A stretch of 64,000 nt of DNA from Nitrobacter sp047149785 (lineage in GTDB: Bacteria > Pseudomonadota > Alphaproteobacteria > Rhizobiales > Xanthobacteraceae): NCBI RefSeq assembly GCF_047149785.1, contig NZ_BAAGBE010000001.1, forward strand, positions 3,162,001 through 3,226,000, read 5' to 3'. This document shows, in pieces, positions 1 through 8,045 of this stretch. The notes under the pieces were generated by a model. The model had not been told where the DNA came from. It saw nothing but the letters and a program-made list of their open reading frames with translations, and did not search any database. Each line of letters opens with the position of its first letter. The stretch's first letter is position 1. A program made the position numbers and the translations under genes.

Positions 1-189
1 CACCAGACGCCGCATCAAGGCGCGGTCGCGATCGGCAAGCGCCTTCAGGCCGGGATGCGCGGCGGCGCCCTCGAGCTGTTCGTCGAGCGTGCGACGCTTG
101 TGCAGGACGCCGTCGAGAATATCCGCAGCGATGCGCCGGGCCGCGAGGCCTGGAACCTCGGTGGGCGGTGCGAATCGGGTTGACGGCAT
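1..189 (-). CDS. rsmB: 16S rRNA (cytosine-C5) methyltransferase RsmB, N-terminal fragment
   Basis: Only the first 63 codons are present; the gene runs off the left edge. The minus-strand reading from the ATG at 189 starts MPSTRFAPPTEVPGLAARR and continues with ADILDGVL and ADRDRALMRRLV. This is the usual opening of the NusB-like RNA-binding domain that precedes the SAM-dependent methyltransferase domain in RsmB/Sun proteins. The family methylates C967 of 16S rRNA. The methyltransferase half, with its catalytic cysteines, lies outside the window, so the call rests on the N-terminal domain and on the neighbouring divergent DUF1674 gene, a pairing I recall from related genomes. Confidence 0.75.
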   Translation of the reverse strand, partial: MPSTRFAPPTEVPGLAARRIAADILDGVLHKRRTLDEQLEGAAAHPGLKALADRDRALMRRLV

Positions 190-217
190 GAGACAGGCAT
201 CGCTTAAGAAGGAGAAC

Positions 218-289
218 ATGAATAATGCGTCCGCTGCGCGCGTGTCGCAGCGGAACGTCATTCGTGACATGCGAATATGCCAAATATAA
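218..289 (+). CDS. possible 23-codon small ORF with strong Shine-Dalgarno
   Basis: A short frame (starts MNNASAARVSQRN, ends ICQI) lies in the gap between divergent rsmB and the DUF1674 gene. It is preceded by a near-ideal ribosome binding site, AAGAAGGAG at about 207-214, a few bases before the ATG. No family is recognised. It could be a leader peptide, a small protein, or a chance frame after a purine-rich stretch. The only support is the ribosome binding site. Confidence 0.3.
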   Translation: MNNASAARVSQRNVIRDMRICQI

Positions 290-375
290 GAATCGCCATC
301 ATGTTCTTGCACCTCGAGCGTGATTTGCGACGGATGACATCGGAAATGCGATAACGGTGCCGATGGAGGATTGAG

Positions 376-591
376 ATGGCGGACGAGCCCTCTGGGTTGG
401 CGGATACCGGCGGCGCCGCGCGCAAATCCCTGACGCCGGCGGCCGCGCGTGCGCTTGCCGAAGCCGAAGCCCGCCGCGCCGCCGCGCCGACCGCTGTTTC
501 CGCGGGACCAAAGGAGATTCATGGGCCGAAGGGCCCCGAGCCGACGCGGTTCGGCGACTGGGAGCGCAACGGCATCGCATCGGATTTCTGA
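376..591 (+). CDS. DUF1674 / SDHAF4-like succinate dehydrogenase assembly factor
   Basis: This 71-residue protein ends in the family signature: PKEIHGPKGPEPTRFGDWE followed by NGIASDF. The C-terminal block is the conserved part of DUF1674. In mitochondria the homologue SDHAF4 binds flavinylated SdhA and protects it during complex II assembly; a similar role here is inferred. The N-terminal half is Ala/Arg-rich and variable, as usual. The start is supported by GGAGG at 365-369. It is transcribed away from rsmB. Confidence 0.8.
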   Translation: MADEPSGLADTGGAARKSLTPAAARALAEAEARRAAAPTAVSAGPKEIHGPKGPEPTRFGDWERNGIASDF

Positions 592-666
592 GCGGATCGT
601 CGTTTCCGCGTCGCTTGCAGCTTGCGCGGGCTTGCGGTGCGGCGCGACTCACTCTATTCTAGGAAT

Positions 667-1251
667 ATGTACCCATATATCAGAATAAATGCATCGTCGG
701 GGCCGCTTCGACGCGCTCGGCGGTCGCTGGTTCTGCCCTGGATTTTCACCCTGGGCGTCGTGGCGGGCACGATGCTGCCGATTCGGAACTGGGTGCACTG
801 GCCGGCTGCTGTCGTTAACCAAACGTCGCTGTCGTCCGAGGCCGATGCGCGCGCGATTTGGGCCCGCGCCGCCGGTTCTGGGCTGCGGCACCCGGTCGAC
901 GTGGTCAGGACGATCGACGGCGATACCTTCGAAGCGGTCGTTCATCTCTGGCCCGGTCTCGACATGACGACGCGGGTGCGGCTGCGCGGCATCGACGCGG
1001 CGGAAATGAGGGCCGCATGTCCAGAGGAATTTCGGCTGGCGAAGGCCGCGAGCGCCGCCCTGCGCGATCTGCTCGGCGAGGGCGGCGTCACCATCTCCGA
1101 CATCGGGCCCGACAAATATAACGGGCGCGTCCTCGCCGATGCCGCTACCGCGCACACCCCCGACGTCTCGGCGGCGATGCTGGCGAGCGGTCACGCCCGC
1201 AGCTACCACGGCGGACATCGCGGAAGCTGGTGCAATAACGCAAGCCGGTAG
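667..1251 (+). CDS. membrane-anchored thermonuclease (SNase-like) family protein
   Basis: This protein has about 194 residues from ATG 667 (MYPYIRINASSG). A hydrophobic segment near residues 20-40 (LVLPWIFTLGVVAGTMLP) probably anchors it or acts as an uncleaved signal, leaving the nuclease domain in the periplasm. The SNase core is visible: DGDTFEA, VRLRGIDAAE and KYNGRVLA carry the arginines, glutamate and metal-binding aspartates that match the staphylococcal nuclease active site. The C-terminus (ARSYHGGHRGSWC) is typical of the short alphaproteobacterial versions. An upstream in-frame start at 622 exists but would bury the hydrophobic segment, so 667 is preferred. The substrate is not known. 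Confidence 0.75.
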   Translation: MYPYIRINASSGPLRRARRSLVLPWIFTLGVVAGTMLPIRNWVHWPAAVVNQTSLSSEADARAIWARAAGSGLRHPVDVVRTIDGDTFEAVVHLWPGLDMTTRVRLRGIDAAEMRAACPEEFRLAKAASAALRDLLGEGGVTISDIGPDKYNGRVLADAATAHTPDVSAAMLASGHARSYHGGHRGSWCNNASR

Positions 1252-1262
1252 ATGCGTATCGA

Positions 1263-1781
1263 TCAGCGCCGCGTCACCACCACCGGCGTTCCGATCGAAA
1301 CGCGCCGATAAAGGTCATCGATGTCGTCGTTGTACATGCGGATGCAGCCGTAGGACACGAAATGGCCGACCGATTGCGGCCGGTTGGTGCCGTGAATGGC
1401 GTATTGCCCGCCGCCGGACAGCGTCATCGCCGCGACGCCCATCGGATTCGACGGCGAGCCTCCGGCGATCACGTCCGGAATGTTCGGATGGTCGCGCTTG
1501 ACGTCCGCCGGGGGCGCCCATGCGGGATTGCGATACTTGCCCTCGATGCGGGCGGTGCCCGCCCATTGCTTGCCGGCCTTGCCGACGCCGACGGGATAGC
1601 GGATCGCACGATCGGGATCGACGATCAGGTAGAGCCGGCGCTCGTTCGTTTTCACCACGATCGTGCCCGGCGCATAGTCGCCGCGGTAAACCACCATATC
1701 CGGCCGTGCCTCGGCCGATGCGATTCCGAGCAGACCCGCTCCGATGGTGACGGCAAGCGCCGCCGCAATTCTCGTCAACAT
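1263..1781 (-). CDS. L,D-transpeptidase, YkuD family
   Basis: This 172-residue exported protein has a signal peptide (residues 1-25, ending ASAEARP) and a YkuD domain. The catalytic signature is intact: HGTNRP, then VSYGCIRMYNDD with the nucleophilic cysteine. The family makes 3-3 peptidoglycan cross-links or attaches proteins to peptidoglycan in the periplasm; short one-domain versions like this are abundant in Rhizobiales. It converges with the thermonuclease gene (stops 11 bp apart), so the two are not co-transcribed. Confidence 0.88.
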   Translation of the reverse strand: MLTRIAAALAVTIGAGLLGIASAEARPDMVVYRGDYAPGTIVVKTNERRLYLIVDPDRAIRYPVGVGKAGKQWAGTARIEGKYRNPAWAPPADVKRDHPNIPDVIAGGSPSNPMGVAAMTLSGGGQYAIHGTNRPQSVGHFVSYGCIRMYNDDIDDLYRRVSIGTPVVVTRR

Positions 1782-1967
1782 CCCCTCGCTCCAGGGCCTG
1801 CGCCGCAGCCGGACGCATCGAACCGCACCGCGTCGGCATTCAAATAAAATTGCCCGGACAAAGTAAATGATTGGAAAACAACACCGGAATGCGGAACCGC
1901 CTCACGTGCGCTCCGGTCGCTGATGGCTGCGTGCCGGAAGCGTTGCGGCGGAGAGAGGATAAAGACG

Positions 1968-3605
1968 TTATCCCGTCCTCGCCAGCGCGCCGTCGATCAT
2001 CGCGATCGCGTTCGGCAAGCCGTAGATTGCGACGAACGAGCCGAAGCGCGGTCCCTTTTCCTGCCCGAGCAGCACCTGATAGAGCATGTTGAACCAGTCG
2101 AGCGCGACGCCGGGGCGGCCGTCCCTGGCGAGCTTCTTGTGGTTGAGGAAGGGTTCGCGGCGGCCGATCTCATAGACCGCGTTCTGGATGTCTTCCGCCG
2201 AGGCGTCCGCGGGCAGTTGCGACAGCGCATCGCGCAGGTCCTGCAAGGCGGCGCGCTCGCTTTCGGTGGGTTTGCGGAATGTTTTCGCCGGCGCCACGAA
2301 ATCGCGATAGTAATTGATGGCATAGCCGACCAGCGCATCGAGCTTCGGATGGGTCTGCGGCGTGACGCCGGGCCGGTAGCGGCCGATGAAGCCCCACAGG
2401 GTTTCGGCGTTCTCCGCGTTCGACGACGACACCAGCGTCAGCAGCAACTGGAACGTGACCGGCATGTCGGCCGCGGGTGGCAGGCCGGCATGGATGTGCC
2501 AGACCGGATTGGCGAGCTGCTGCCTCGCGTCCTGACGCGGATAGCCTTCGAGGAATTGCTGATAGTCGTCGACGTTGCGCGGGATGACGTCGAAATACAA
2601 CCGCTTCGCCGACTTCGGCTCGCGATACATGAACAGCGACAGCGATTCCGGCGAGGCGTAGCGCAGCCACTCGTCGATGGTCAGGCCGTTGCCCTTCGAT
2701 TTCGAAATCTTCTGGCCTTTGTCGTCGAGGAACAGCTCGTAGTTGAAGCCCTCCGGCGGCGTGCCGCCGAGCGCGGAACAGATCCTGCCCGACAGCTTGA
2801 CCGAATCGATCAGGTCCTTGCCCGCCATTTCATAATCAACCCCGAGTGCGGTCCAGCGCATCGCCCAATCCGGCTTCCACTGCAATTTGCAATGTCCGCC
2901 GGTGACGGGGACCGTGACGCGCTCGTTGGTTTCGGGATCGTCGTAGGAGACCGTGCCGGCTTTCGCGTCGTGCGCAACGATCGGCACCTGCAACACCACG
3001 CCGGTGCGCGGGCAGATGGGCAGGAACGGCGAATAGCTCGCGGCGCGCTCCTCGCGCAGGCTGGGCAGCATGATCGCCATCACCCTGTCGATGTTTTCGA
3101 GCACCTTCAGAAGCGCGGCGTCGAAGCGGCCCGAAGTGTAGTAGGCGGTCGAACTGGCGAACTCGTAGTCGAAGCCGAAAGTGTCGAGGAAGGCGCGCAG
3201 GCGGGCGTTGTTGTGCTCGCCGAAGCTGTCATGGGTGCCGAAGGGATCGCGCACTTTCGTCAGCGGCTTGCCGAGGTCCCGCGCCAGCAGGTCCTTGTTG
3301 GGCACGTTATCCGGCACCTTGCGCAGGCCGTCCATGTCGTCGGAAAACGCCAGCAGCCGCGTCTTGATCCTGTCTTCGGTCAGCACCCGGAAGGCGTGGC
3401 GCACCATGGTGGTGCGCGCGACCTCCCCGAAGGTGCCGATATGCGGCAGCCCGGAGGGGCCGTAGCCGGTCTCGAACAGCACCTCGTCCTTCGGCGCCGT
3501 CCTCAGGCGCGCGACGATCTTCTTCGCCTGTTCGAACGGCCACGCACTGGACTGCTCGGCGAGGTCGCGCAGGTCGCCCGCGCTGACGGGATGGTCGTCT
3601 GGCAT
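1968..3605 (-). CDS. lysK: lysyl-tRNA synthetase, class I
   Basis: This protein has about 545 residues. It shows the class I aminoacyl-tRNA synthetase signatures: LPHIGTFGE (HIGH motif, near residue 53) and KISKSKGN (KMSKS, near residue 298). Length and sequence fit archaeal-type class I LysRS, which replaces the class II enzyme in most alphaproteobacteria. It charges tRNA-Lys. I start it at the ATG at 3605 (MPDDHPVSAGD) because GGAGAG sits 5 nt upstream; an in-frame ATG at 3623 has no evident ribosome binding site. The promoter-side gap holds a dispersed repeat. Confidence 0.95.
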   Translation of the reverse strand: MPDDHPVSAGDLRDLAEQSSAWPFEQAKKIVARLRTAPKDEVLFETGYGPSGLPHIGTFGEVARTTMVRHAFRVLTEDRIKTRLLAFSDDMDGLRKVPDNVPNKDLLARDLGKPLTKVRDPFGTHDSFGEHNNARLRAFLDTFGFDYEFASSTAYYTSGRFDAALLKVLENIDRVMAIMLPSLREERAASYSPFLPICPRTGVVLQVPIVAHDAKAGTVSYDDPETNERVTVPVTGGHCKLQWKPDWAMRWTALGVDYEMAGKDLIDSVKLSGRICSALGGTPPEGFNYELFLDDKGQKISKSKGNGLTIDEWLRYASPESLSLFMYREPKSAKRLYFDVIPRNVDDYQQFLEGYPRQDARQQLANPVWHIHAGLPPAADMPVTFQLLLTLVSSSNAENAETLWGFIGRYRPGVTPQTHPKLDALVGYAINYYRDFVAPAKTFRKPTESERAALQDLRDALSQLPADASAEDIQNAVYEIGRREPFLNHKKLARDGRPGVALDWFNMLYQVLLGQEKGPRFGSFVAIYGLPNAIAMIDGALARTG

Positions 3606-3625
3606 CGTCTCTCCGATCGGCATTT

Positions 3626-3757
3626 GTCGTCATGCCCGGCCTCGTGCCGGACATCCACGCCTTACAGCCGCGTGCGGAAACGCAAAGACGTGGATGGCCG
3701 GGACAAAAGGGTGTTCACGCCCGTCCTCGACGAGCTATGCCCGGCCATGACGGAACG
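3626..3757. repeat. dispersed repeat, family C, copy 1
   Basis: The sequence reads gtcatgcccggcctcgtgcc, ccggacatccacgcctt, a spacer, aagacgtggatggccggga, and ends agctatgcccggccatgacg. The outer and inner blocks are inverted repeats of each other. The same layout recurs at about 14491-14582. Elements of this kind are common between genes in the Bradyrhizobium/Rhodopseudomonas group. This copy fills most of the 232-bp gap between lysK and the binding-protein gene; a hairpin here could also end transcripts. Confidence 0.6.
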
Positions 3758-3837
3758 TTGTCGAATGTCGCAGATGATCTAGCAGAACGAAACGCCCCGC
3801 GACAGTTCCACGCCGGCATCACAGGCCCACTCTACGC

Positions 3838-4767
3838 CTAAAACGGACTGACGGAAAAATACCGAAGCCACAGGTCGGTATAGCGGCCTTTTTCCCAGAT
3901 CCGGAACAGCGCCCAGTTCAGCGCCTGGCGCAGCACGTCATTGCCCTTTTTCACGGCGATGCCGACGCCTTCGCCGAAATAGCGGCTCTCGACGAAGGCG
4001 CCGCCGCTGAACGCGCAGCAGCCTTGCGAATCGGTGCCGTTGATCCAGAACGCAAGCGAGATGGCGTCGCCGAAGATGAAGTCGACCTCGCCTTTCCGAA
4101 GCGCCTGCCGCAACGCCTCGCCGTTCGGATAGGCGTGCAGTTCGGCATCGGTGAAGAAAGCCTTGAGGTAGGCCTCGTGCGCCGATCCCGCGATCACGCC
4201 GACCTTCTTGCCCTCGAGATATTCCGGTCTCACCTCGGCCATGACGGCGTCGCGCCGCGACACGAATCGCGCCGGCGGCCGATAGTATGGATCGGTGATG
4301 TCCACCCGCTTGCGCAACTCCGGCGTTACCGCGAGCGAGGCGATGATGGCGTCGCCGCGATTGCTGATGAGCGCATCCACGAGCGTCTCGAAGCGTCGCA
4401 TCTGAATTGTGCAGGTGACCTTGATCTCCTCGCAGAGCGCGCGCGCCAGATCGACATTGAAGCCGGCGGGATTGCCGTCGGGACCGGTGAAGTTGAAAGG
4501 CGGATAGTCGGTCTCGGTCAAAAAGCGGATCACGGTGAGACGGGACAGATCGGGGCGGTCCGGTCGGCGGCGCGGATCCCAGAAGCCAGGCACCGCTTGC
4601 GGCGCGACGGCCGCGGTCTTCGCGGCAGTGTTCGTTACTCCGGTTTCTGCGCGCGCGCCGGACGCTCCCAAGGCCAGCATCCCGCAGGTGGCGAGCAGGC
4701 AACCCAGCGTCGTCGCGCGGCTGCGCGTCAATCTTTCGTTGGCGGAGACGGTAATCTGTGGTTGCAT
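3838..4767 (-). CDS. periplasmic amino-acid-type ABC substrate-binding protein
   Basis: This 309-residue protein has a signal peptide near residues 10-38 (LGCLLATCGMLALGASGARA). The SBP family 3 domain follows: TDYPPFNFTGPDGNPAGF, VDLARALCEEI, the DALISNRGDAIIASLAVTPE block and FGEGVGIAVKKGND near the end. These are the ligand-cradle motifs of polar amino-acid binding proteins. No permease or ATPase gene is adjacent, so it is an orphan here; it may serve a transporter elsewhere or a sensory role. The frame continues open upstream to 4983, but that stretch is Arg/Pro-rich and lacks a signal, so ATG 4767 is chosen. Confidence 0.8.
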   Translation of the reverse strand: MQPQITVSANERLTRSRATTLGCLLATCGMLALGASGARAETGVTNTAAKTAAVAPQAVPGFWDPRRRPDRPDLSRLTVIRFLTETDYPPFNFTGPDGNPAGFNVDLARALCEEIKVTCTIQMRRFETLVDALISNRGDAIIASLAVTPELRKRVDITDPYYRPPARFVSRRDAVMAEVRPEYLEGKKVGVIAGSAHEAYLKAFFTDAELHAYPNGEALRQALRKGEVDFIFGDAISLAFWINGTDSQGCCAFSGGAFVESRYFGEGVGIAVKKGNDVLRQALNWALFRIWEKGRYTDLWLRYFSVSPF

Positions 4768-4845
4768 CGCGCGGGGCTTTTCGGACGGAGGTCTTATAGA
4801 CCATCCGGAGCGGGAGGCGAGTATCGTTTGTTGCGTAGGGGCGGC

Positions 4846-4886
4846 ACTTGGCGAGACGGTACTTGGCGAGACGGAACCTGGCGGCG
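4846..4886 (+). repeat. 15-bp tandem repeat at the glycosyltransferase start
   Basis: Two copies of acttggcgagacgg(t/a) at 4846-4860 and 4861-4875 are followed by a degenerate third, acctggcggcg. Read in the gene frame it gives LARRY-LARRN-LAARD. Each full copy supplies a possible TTG start codon. Confidence 0.7.
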
Positions 4887-6908
4887 CGCGATCGCGTCGA
4901 GGACGGCGGACCGGCCGCCGCGCTGTTCCGCGCCGCGCCGGCGGGATCGCCGCTGCCATCCGGGGACGATGCTCGCGCTCCACAGTCGAGCAACGACAAC
5001 TGGCTATATGATCCGGAACCGGGCCCGCCGGATGAACTGGATTGCCTGCGACTGGTTTTTGCTCCGGCCTTGCTGAACGAGGCAGAGGCGCGGGGCCGTG
5101 AGGTCGGGACCGGCGCGGATCAGGCGCTGATCCGGTCGGGCGTCATCGACGAGAACGCCTATCTGCAAGCGCTATCCGTTCACACGGGTCTTGCGGTCGA
5201 GACATTTGCGGAGATTTCCCGCGCCGATTGCCCCTTGTCCGATCGTCATTTGCCGCATACCGCGGAATACGGGCTGCTTCCTCTGCGCCGGCATGGGCAA
5301 TTGGTCTGGGCCATTGCACCGCGCGGGTTCGCCGCGCGAAGGCTCTGTCGCCTGGTTGCCGCATATCCATCGCTATGCGATCGGGTCCGTCTGACTTCGA
5401 TGCGAGACCTCAATCAGTTTCTGCTGCGGCAGGAGGCGGGCGACGCGCTCGGGCGGTCCGCCGCCCATGCGCTCGGCCGGCGATTCCCGACCCTGTCCGC
5501 GGCGCCTGTCGCCGATGGCGTGTTCGGCGGGCGGGCGATGCGGCGCTTCGCGCTGACCGGCGCGTTTGCCATCATGATGACGCTGGCGCCGGCCTCCGCC
5601 ATGGGGGTATGGAACAGCGTGCTTGCGGTATGGTTTCTCGCATTCATCGGCCTGCGGCTCGCGGCCAGTTTGACACCGGCCCGCCCGGAGGCGTGGCAGC
5701 CGCGCATCCCGGACCACCGTCTGCCGGTCTACACGGTGATCGCGGCGCTGTATCGCGAGGCGGCATCGGTCGCGGCGCTGATGCAGGCCATCGGCGCGCT
5801 GGACTACCCGCGCGAAAAGCTCGACGTCATCATCGTGACCGAACTCGACGATCTGGAAACCCGCGCCGCTCTTTCGAAGCTCGGCCCGATGCCGCACGTC
5901 CAGGTCATGCCTGCCCCGGCGCAAGGGCCGCGCACCAAACCGAAGGCGCTGAATTGCGCGCTGCCGTTCGCGCGCGGCAGCTTCATCGCCGTGTTCGACG
6001 CCGAGGACCGCCCCGATCCGGGCCAGCTCCGCGCCGCGCTCGGAGCCTTTCGCGCTCACGGTGCCGACGTGGCCTGCGTCCAGGCCAGCCTCTGTGTCGA
6101 AAACCAGTCGGACAGTTGGCTATCGCGCATGTTCGCCGCCGAATATGCCGGACAGTTCGACGTTTTCCTTCCGGGACTGGCGGCGTTCGGCGTGCCGCTG
6201 CCGCTCGGCGGATCGTCGAACCACTTTCGCACGGCGCTCCTCCGCGAGGTGGGCGGCTGGGATGCCTACAACGTCACCGAGGATGCGGACCTCGGCTTTC
6301 GGTTGGCGCGCTTCGGCTACCGGTCGACCACCTTCGCGTCGACCACGTTCGAGGAGGCCCCGGCGCGGTTCGGCGGATGGCTGCGCCAGCGCTCGCGCTG
6401 GATGAAGGGGTGGATGCAGACCTGGAGCGTCCACATGCGTCGGCCCTGGCGACTGTGGCGTGATGCCGGTGCGAAGGGGTTTTTTACGCTGAACGCCGTC
6501 GTCGGCGGCAATGTGCTGACGGCGCTCGCCTTTCCGATTCTCGCGGCCGACATGACCGTCGATCTGCTGGGGCGCGCCGGCGGCGGAACGGGATGGGTTG
6601 CCGCCGGCCGGGTCGCGCCGCTGTATTTGACCGCGATCGTCGCCGGGTTCGTCTCGACCATCGCGATCGGCCTGATGGGCCTTGCGCGGCGCGGGCAATT
6701 GCGGCAGGGCTGGATCCTGGCGTTGACGCCGCTTTACTGGGGTTGTCTTTCGATCGCGGCGTGGCGCGCGCTGTATCAACTGCTGACCGAGCCCTATCGC
6801 TGGGAGAAGACCGAACACGGCCTGTCCCGGCAAATCCGATCGAACGCCCGTTCTCGGACGCCCGCCTCCCGCGCCATGGCTTTACAGCGGCGGCGGCGCT
6901 ACAGATAG
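4848..6908 (+). CDS. family 2 glycosyltransferase with N-terminal MshEN-like domain
   Basis: This membrane protein has about 686 residues. Residues ~60-205 resemble the N-terminal domain of type II secretion/pilus ATPases (ADQALIRSGVIDENAYLQAL, then the YGLLPLRRHG strand). Two hydrophobic segments follow near 230-270. The GT-A domain starts at VYTVIAALYREAASV and carries FDAEDRPDP (DxD region, ~383), GSSNHFRT, VTEDADLGFRLA (ED motif) and QRSRWMKGWMQT (Q-x-x-R-W, ~513). C-terminal membrane segments follow. This is the architecture of processive or glycan-exporting GT2 enzymes; product unknown. The TTG start is uncertain because the first codons lie in a 15-bp tandem repeat. The 3' end overlaps the convergent sco gene by 10 bp. 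Confidence 0.8.
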   Translation: MARRYLARRNLAARDRVEDGGPAAALFRAAPAGSPLPSGDDARAPQSSNDNWLYDPEPGPPDELDCLRLVFAPALLNEAEARGREVGTGADQALIRSGVIDENAYLQALSVHTGLAVETFAEISRADCPLSDRHLPHTAEYGLLPLRRHGQLVWAIAPRGFAARRLCRLVAAYPSLCDRVRLTSMRDLNQFLLRQEAGDALGRSAAHALGRRFPTLSAAPVADGVFGGRAMRRFALTGAFAIMMTLAPASAMGVWNSVLAVWFLAFIGLRLAASLTPARPEAWQPRIPDHRLPVYTVIAALYREAASVAALMQAIGALDYPREKLDVIIVTELDDLETRAALSKLGPMPHVQVMPAPAQGPRTKPKALNCALPFARGSFIAVFDAEDRPDPGQLRAALGAFRAHGADVACVQASLCVENQSDSWLSRMFAAEYAGQFDVFLPGLAAFGVPLPLGGSSNHFRTALLREVGGWDAYNVTEDADLGFRLARFGYRSTTFASTTFEEAPARFGGWLRQRSRWMKGWMQTWSVHMRRPWRLWRDAGAKGFFTLNAVVGGNVLTALAFPILAADMTVDLLGRAGGGTGWVAAGRVAPLYLTAIVAGFVSTIAIGLMGLARRGQLRQGWILALTPLYWGCLSIAAWRALYQLLTEPYRWEKTEHGLSRQIRSNARSRTPASRAMALQRRRRYR

Positions 6909-7504
6909 CGCTTGAGATCGGCGGCGGCGGCTTCGGGCGATCGGTTGAGATTGAACGGCGAAACGAAGTGGCCGTCGCGGTCCATCAGATAGATCAGCGC
7001 CGTATGATCCATCGAATAATCGCCGTCCTTCTGCGGAATCTTTTTGGCGAAGACCCGGTATCCGGACAAGATTTTCGCGACAGCGGCCGCATCGCCTGTC
7101 AGGCCCTTCAGGTGGGGATCGAAGCTGGAAAGGTACTCTTTCATCACAGCCTGGGTGTCGCGCTCGGGATCGACCGACACGAAATAGGCATTGACGCGGT
7201 CGGCGTCCTTGCCCATCGCCCGCAGCACCTCCGACATTTCGAACAGCGAGGTCGGGCAGACGTCGGGACAGTGAGTGTAGCCGAAGAAGATGAGCGTCGG
7301 ACGGCCCACCAAACTCTTTTCGGTGACTGTCTGGCCGGTCTGGTCGGTCAGTTGGAACGGGCCGCCGATCTTCGCCGGCGTGGACTTGCCGAGGCCGCCA
7401 CCAGTCAGCCCACCGCCGAGCCACAGCACCAGCGTGAGGCCAATGGCCAGGCTGCTGATGAAAGCCGCGAACACAACCAGCGGGCGGGTCACTCGATTTG
7501 TCAT
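6899..7504 (-). CDS. senC: Sco1/SenC family copper chaperone
   Basis: This 201-residue protein has an N-terminal membrane anchor (residues ~8-32) and a periplasmic thioredoxin-like domain. The copper site is intact: CPDVCP (residues ~80-85) and the distal histidine in YSMDHTALIYLMD. Sco proteins deliver or reduce copper for the CuA centre of cytochrome c oxidase subunit II, whose gene ctaC lies in the same window at 61.7 kb. The SVDPERDT block is also diagnostic. It is transcribed convergently with the glycosyltransferase gene and overlaps its end, so coupling with that gene is unlikely. Confidence 0.92.
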   Translation of the reverse strand: MTNRVTRPLVVFAAFISSLAIGLTLVLWLGGGLTGGGLGKSTPAKIGGPFQLTDQTGQTVTEKSLVGRPTLIFFGYTHCPDVCPTSLFEMSEVLRAMGKDADRVNAYFVSVDPERDTQAVMKEYLSSFDPHLKGLTGDAAAVAKILSGYRVFAKKIPQKDGDYSMDHTALIYLMDRDGHFVSPFNLNRSPEAAAADLKRYL

Positions 7505-7528
7505 CAGACGTCCTTAGAGCATTTGCGG

Positions 7529-7629
7529 CTAGAGCCTTTCCGCTTCTGATGGAATCAGAAGCGGGCTCTATGATTTTGATTTGACGCGTTTTCTTTACGC
7601 GAATCGGTATCCACTTCGCTTGAAAACGC
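7529..7629 (+). repeat. dispersed repeat, family A, copy 1
   Basis: About 100 bp. It contains ccgcttctgatggaatcaga, gctctatgattttgatttga, cgcgttttctttacgcgaat and ccacttcgcttgaaaacgct. It has internal inverted repeats (tctgat/atcaga; gcgtttt/aaaacgc). An inverted copy with only a handful of mismatches lies at about 34668-34766, and a diverged one at 17795-18026. Confidence 0.8.
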
Positions 7630-7639
7630 TAATTATAAT

Positions 7640-7738
7640 AACTTGCGCATAGTCCGATCGCAAAATCAGTCTCCCTTTTGCGGAATACGCGCGAGTGTGC
7701 TGATTTCCGAAGCTCGCATGTCCTTGCAGTAACCTTTG
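7640..7738 (-). repeat. dispersed repeat, family B, copy 1
   Basis: Read on the minus strand it starts ctgcaaggacatgcgagctt, continues with gcgcgtattccgcaaaag and ends cgatcggactatgcgcaagt. It matches 17882-17972 on the plus strand (ctgcaaaggcatgcgaactt to tcggaatacgcgcaagttat). In both places a family B copy sits right beside a family A copy, suggesting a composite unit. Confidence 0.6.
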
Positions 7739-8045
7739 ATGCGAACGTCTGAATCACCACACTAGAGGCAGGCGGCGACGATGGAAGCCGGTTCCGTCGT
7801 GCATCTGGAAGTGCATCCGGAGCGCCAGCCCGCGCAGCAGCAATGCCGCACCGGCGGCCATGCTGCCTGCTGCCATCGTGGAAGCGAACCCGCATTGCGA
7901 GGCCGCCGTTTCTTGCAAGTCCCGTGTATAGTCCCACTCAATGTCGGCGGCTGTCCCGCCGATCCGGTGAGATTCAGATAAGGCCAGTTGCGACCCTAAG
8001 GCAAGCGCAACCGCCTGCGATCACGCGGTGATGAATTGGCCGGTA

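Larger units (their letters stand above)
7505..8045. other. 541-bp gap: two dispersed repeats and no convincing gene
   Basis: The left part holds a family A copy (about 7529-7629) and a family B copy (about 7640-7738). The right part (about 7740-8045) has several open frames on both strands, for example a 66-codon plus frame at 7781 and a ~40-codon minus frame near 7890-7770, but none has a ribosome binding site plus recognisable protein character. I see no terminator with a clear T-tract. Confidence 0.5.

Noticed and set aside
1923..3782. Long plus-strand open frame opposite lysK
   Set aside because: It is the antisense shadow of the class I LysRS gene. High GC makes long antisense frames common; the minus frame carries the HIGH and KMSKS motifs.
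4768..4983. N-terminal extension of the binding protein to 4983
   Set aside because: The extra residues are Arg/Pro-rich and would hide the signal peptide; the extension would also overlap the divergent glycosyltransferase start.
7629..7937. 102-codon minus frame upstream of sco
   Set aside because: About a third of it is dispersed repeat B, and it has no ribosome binding site or recognisable domain.
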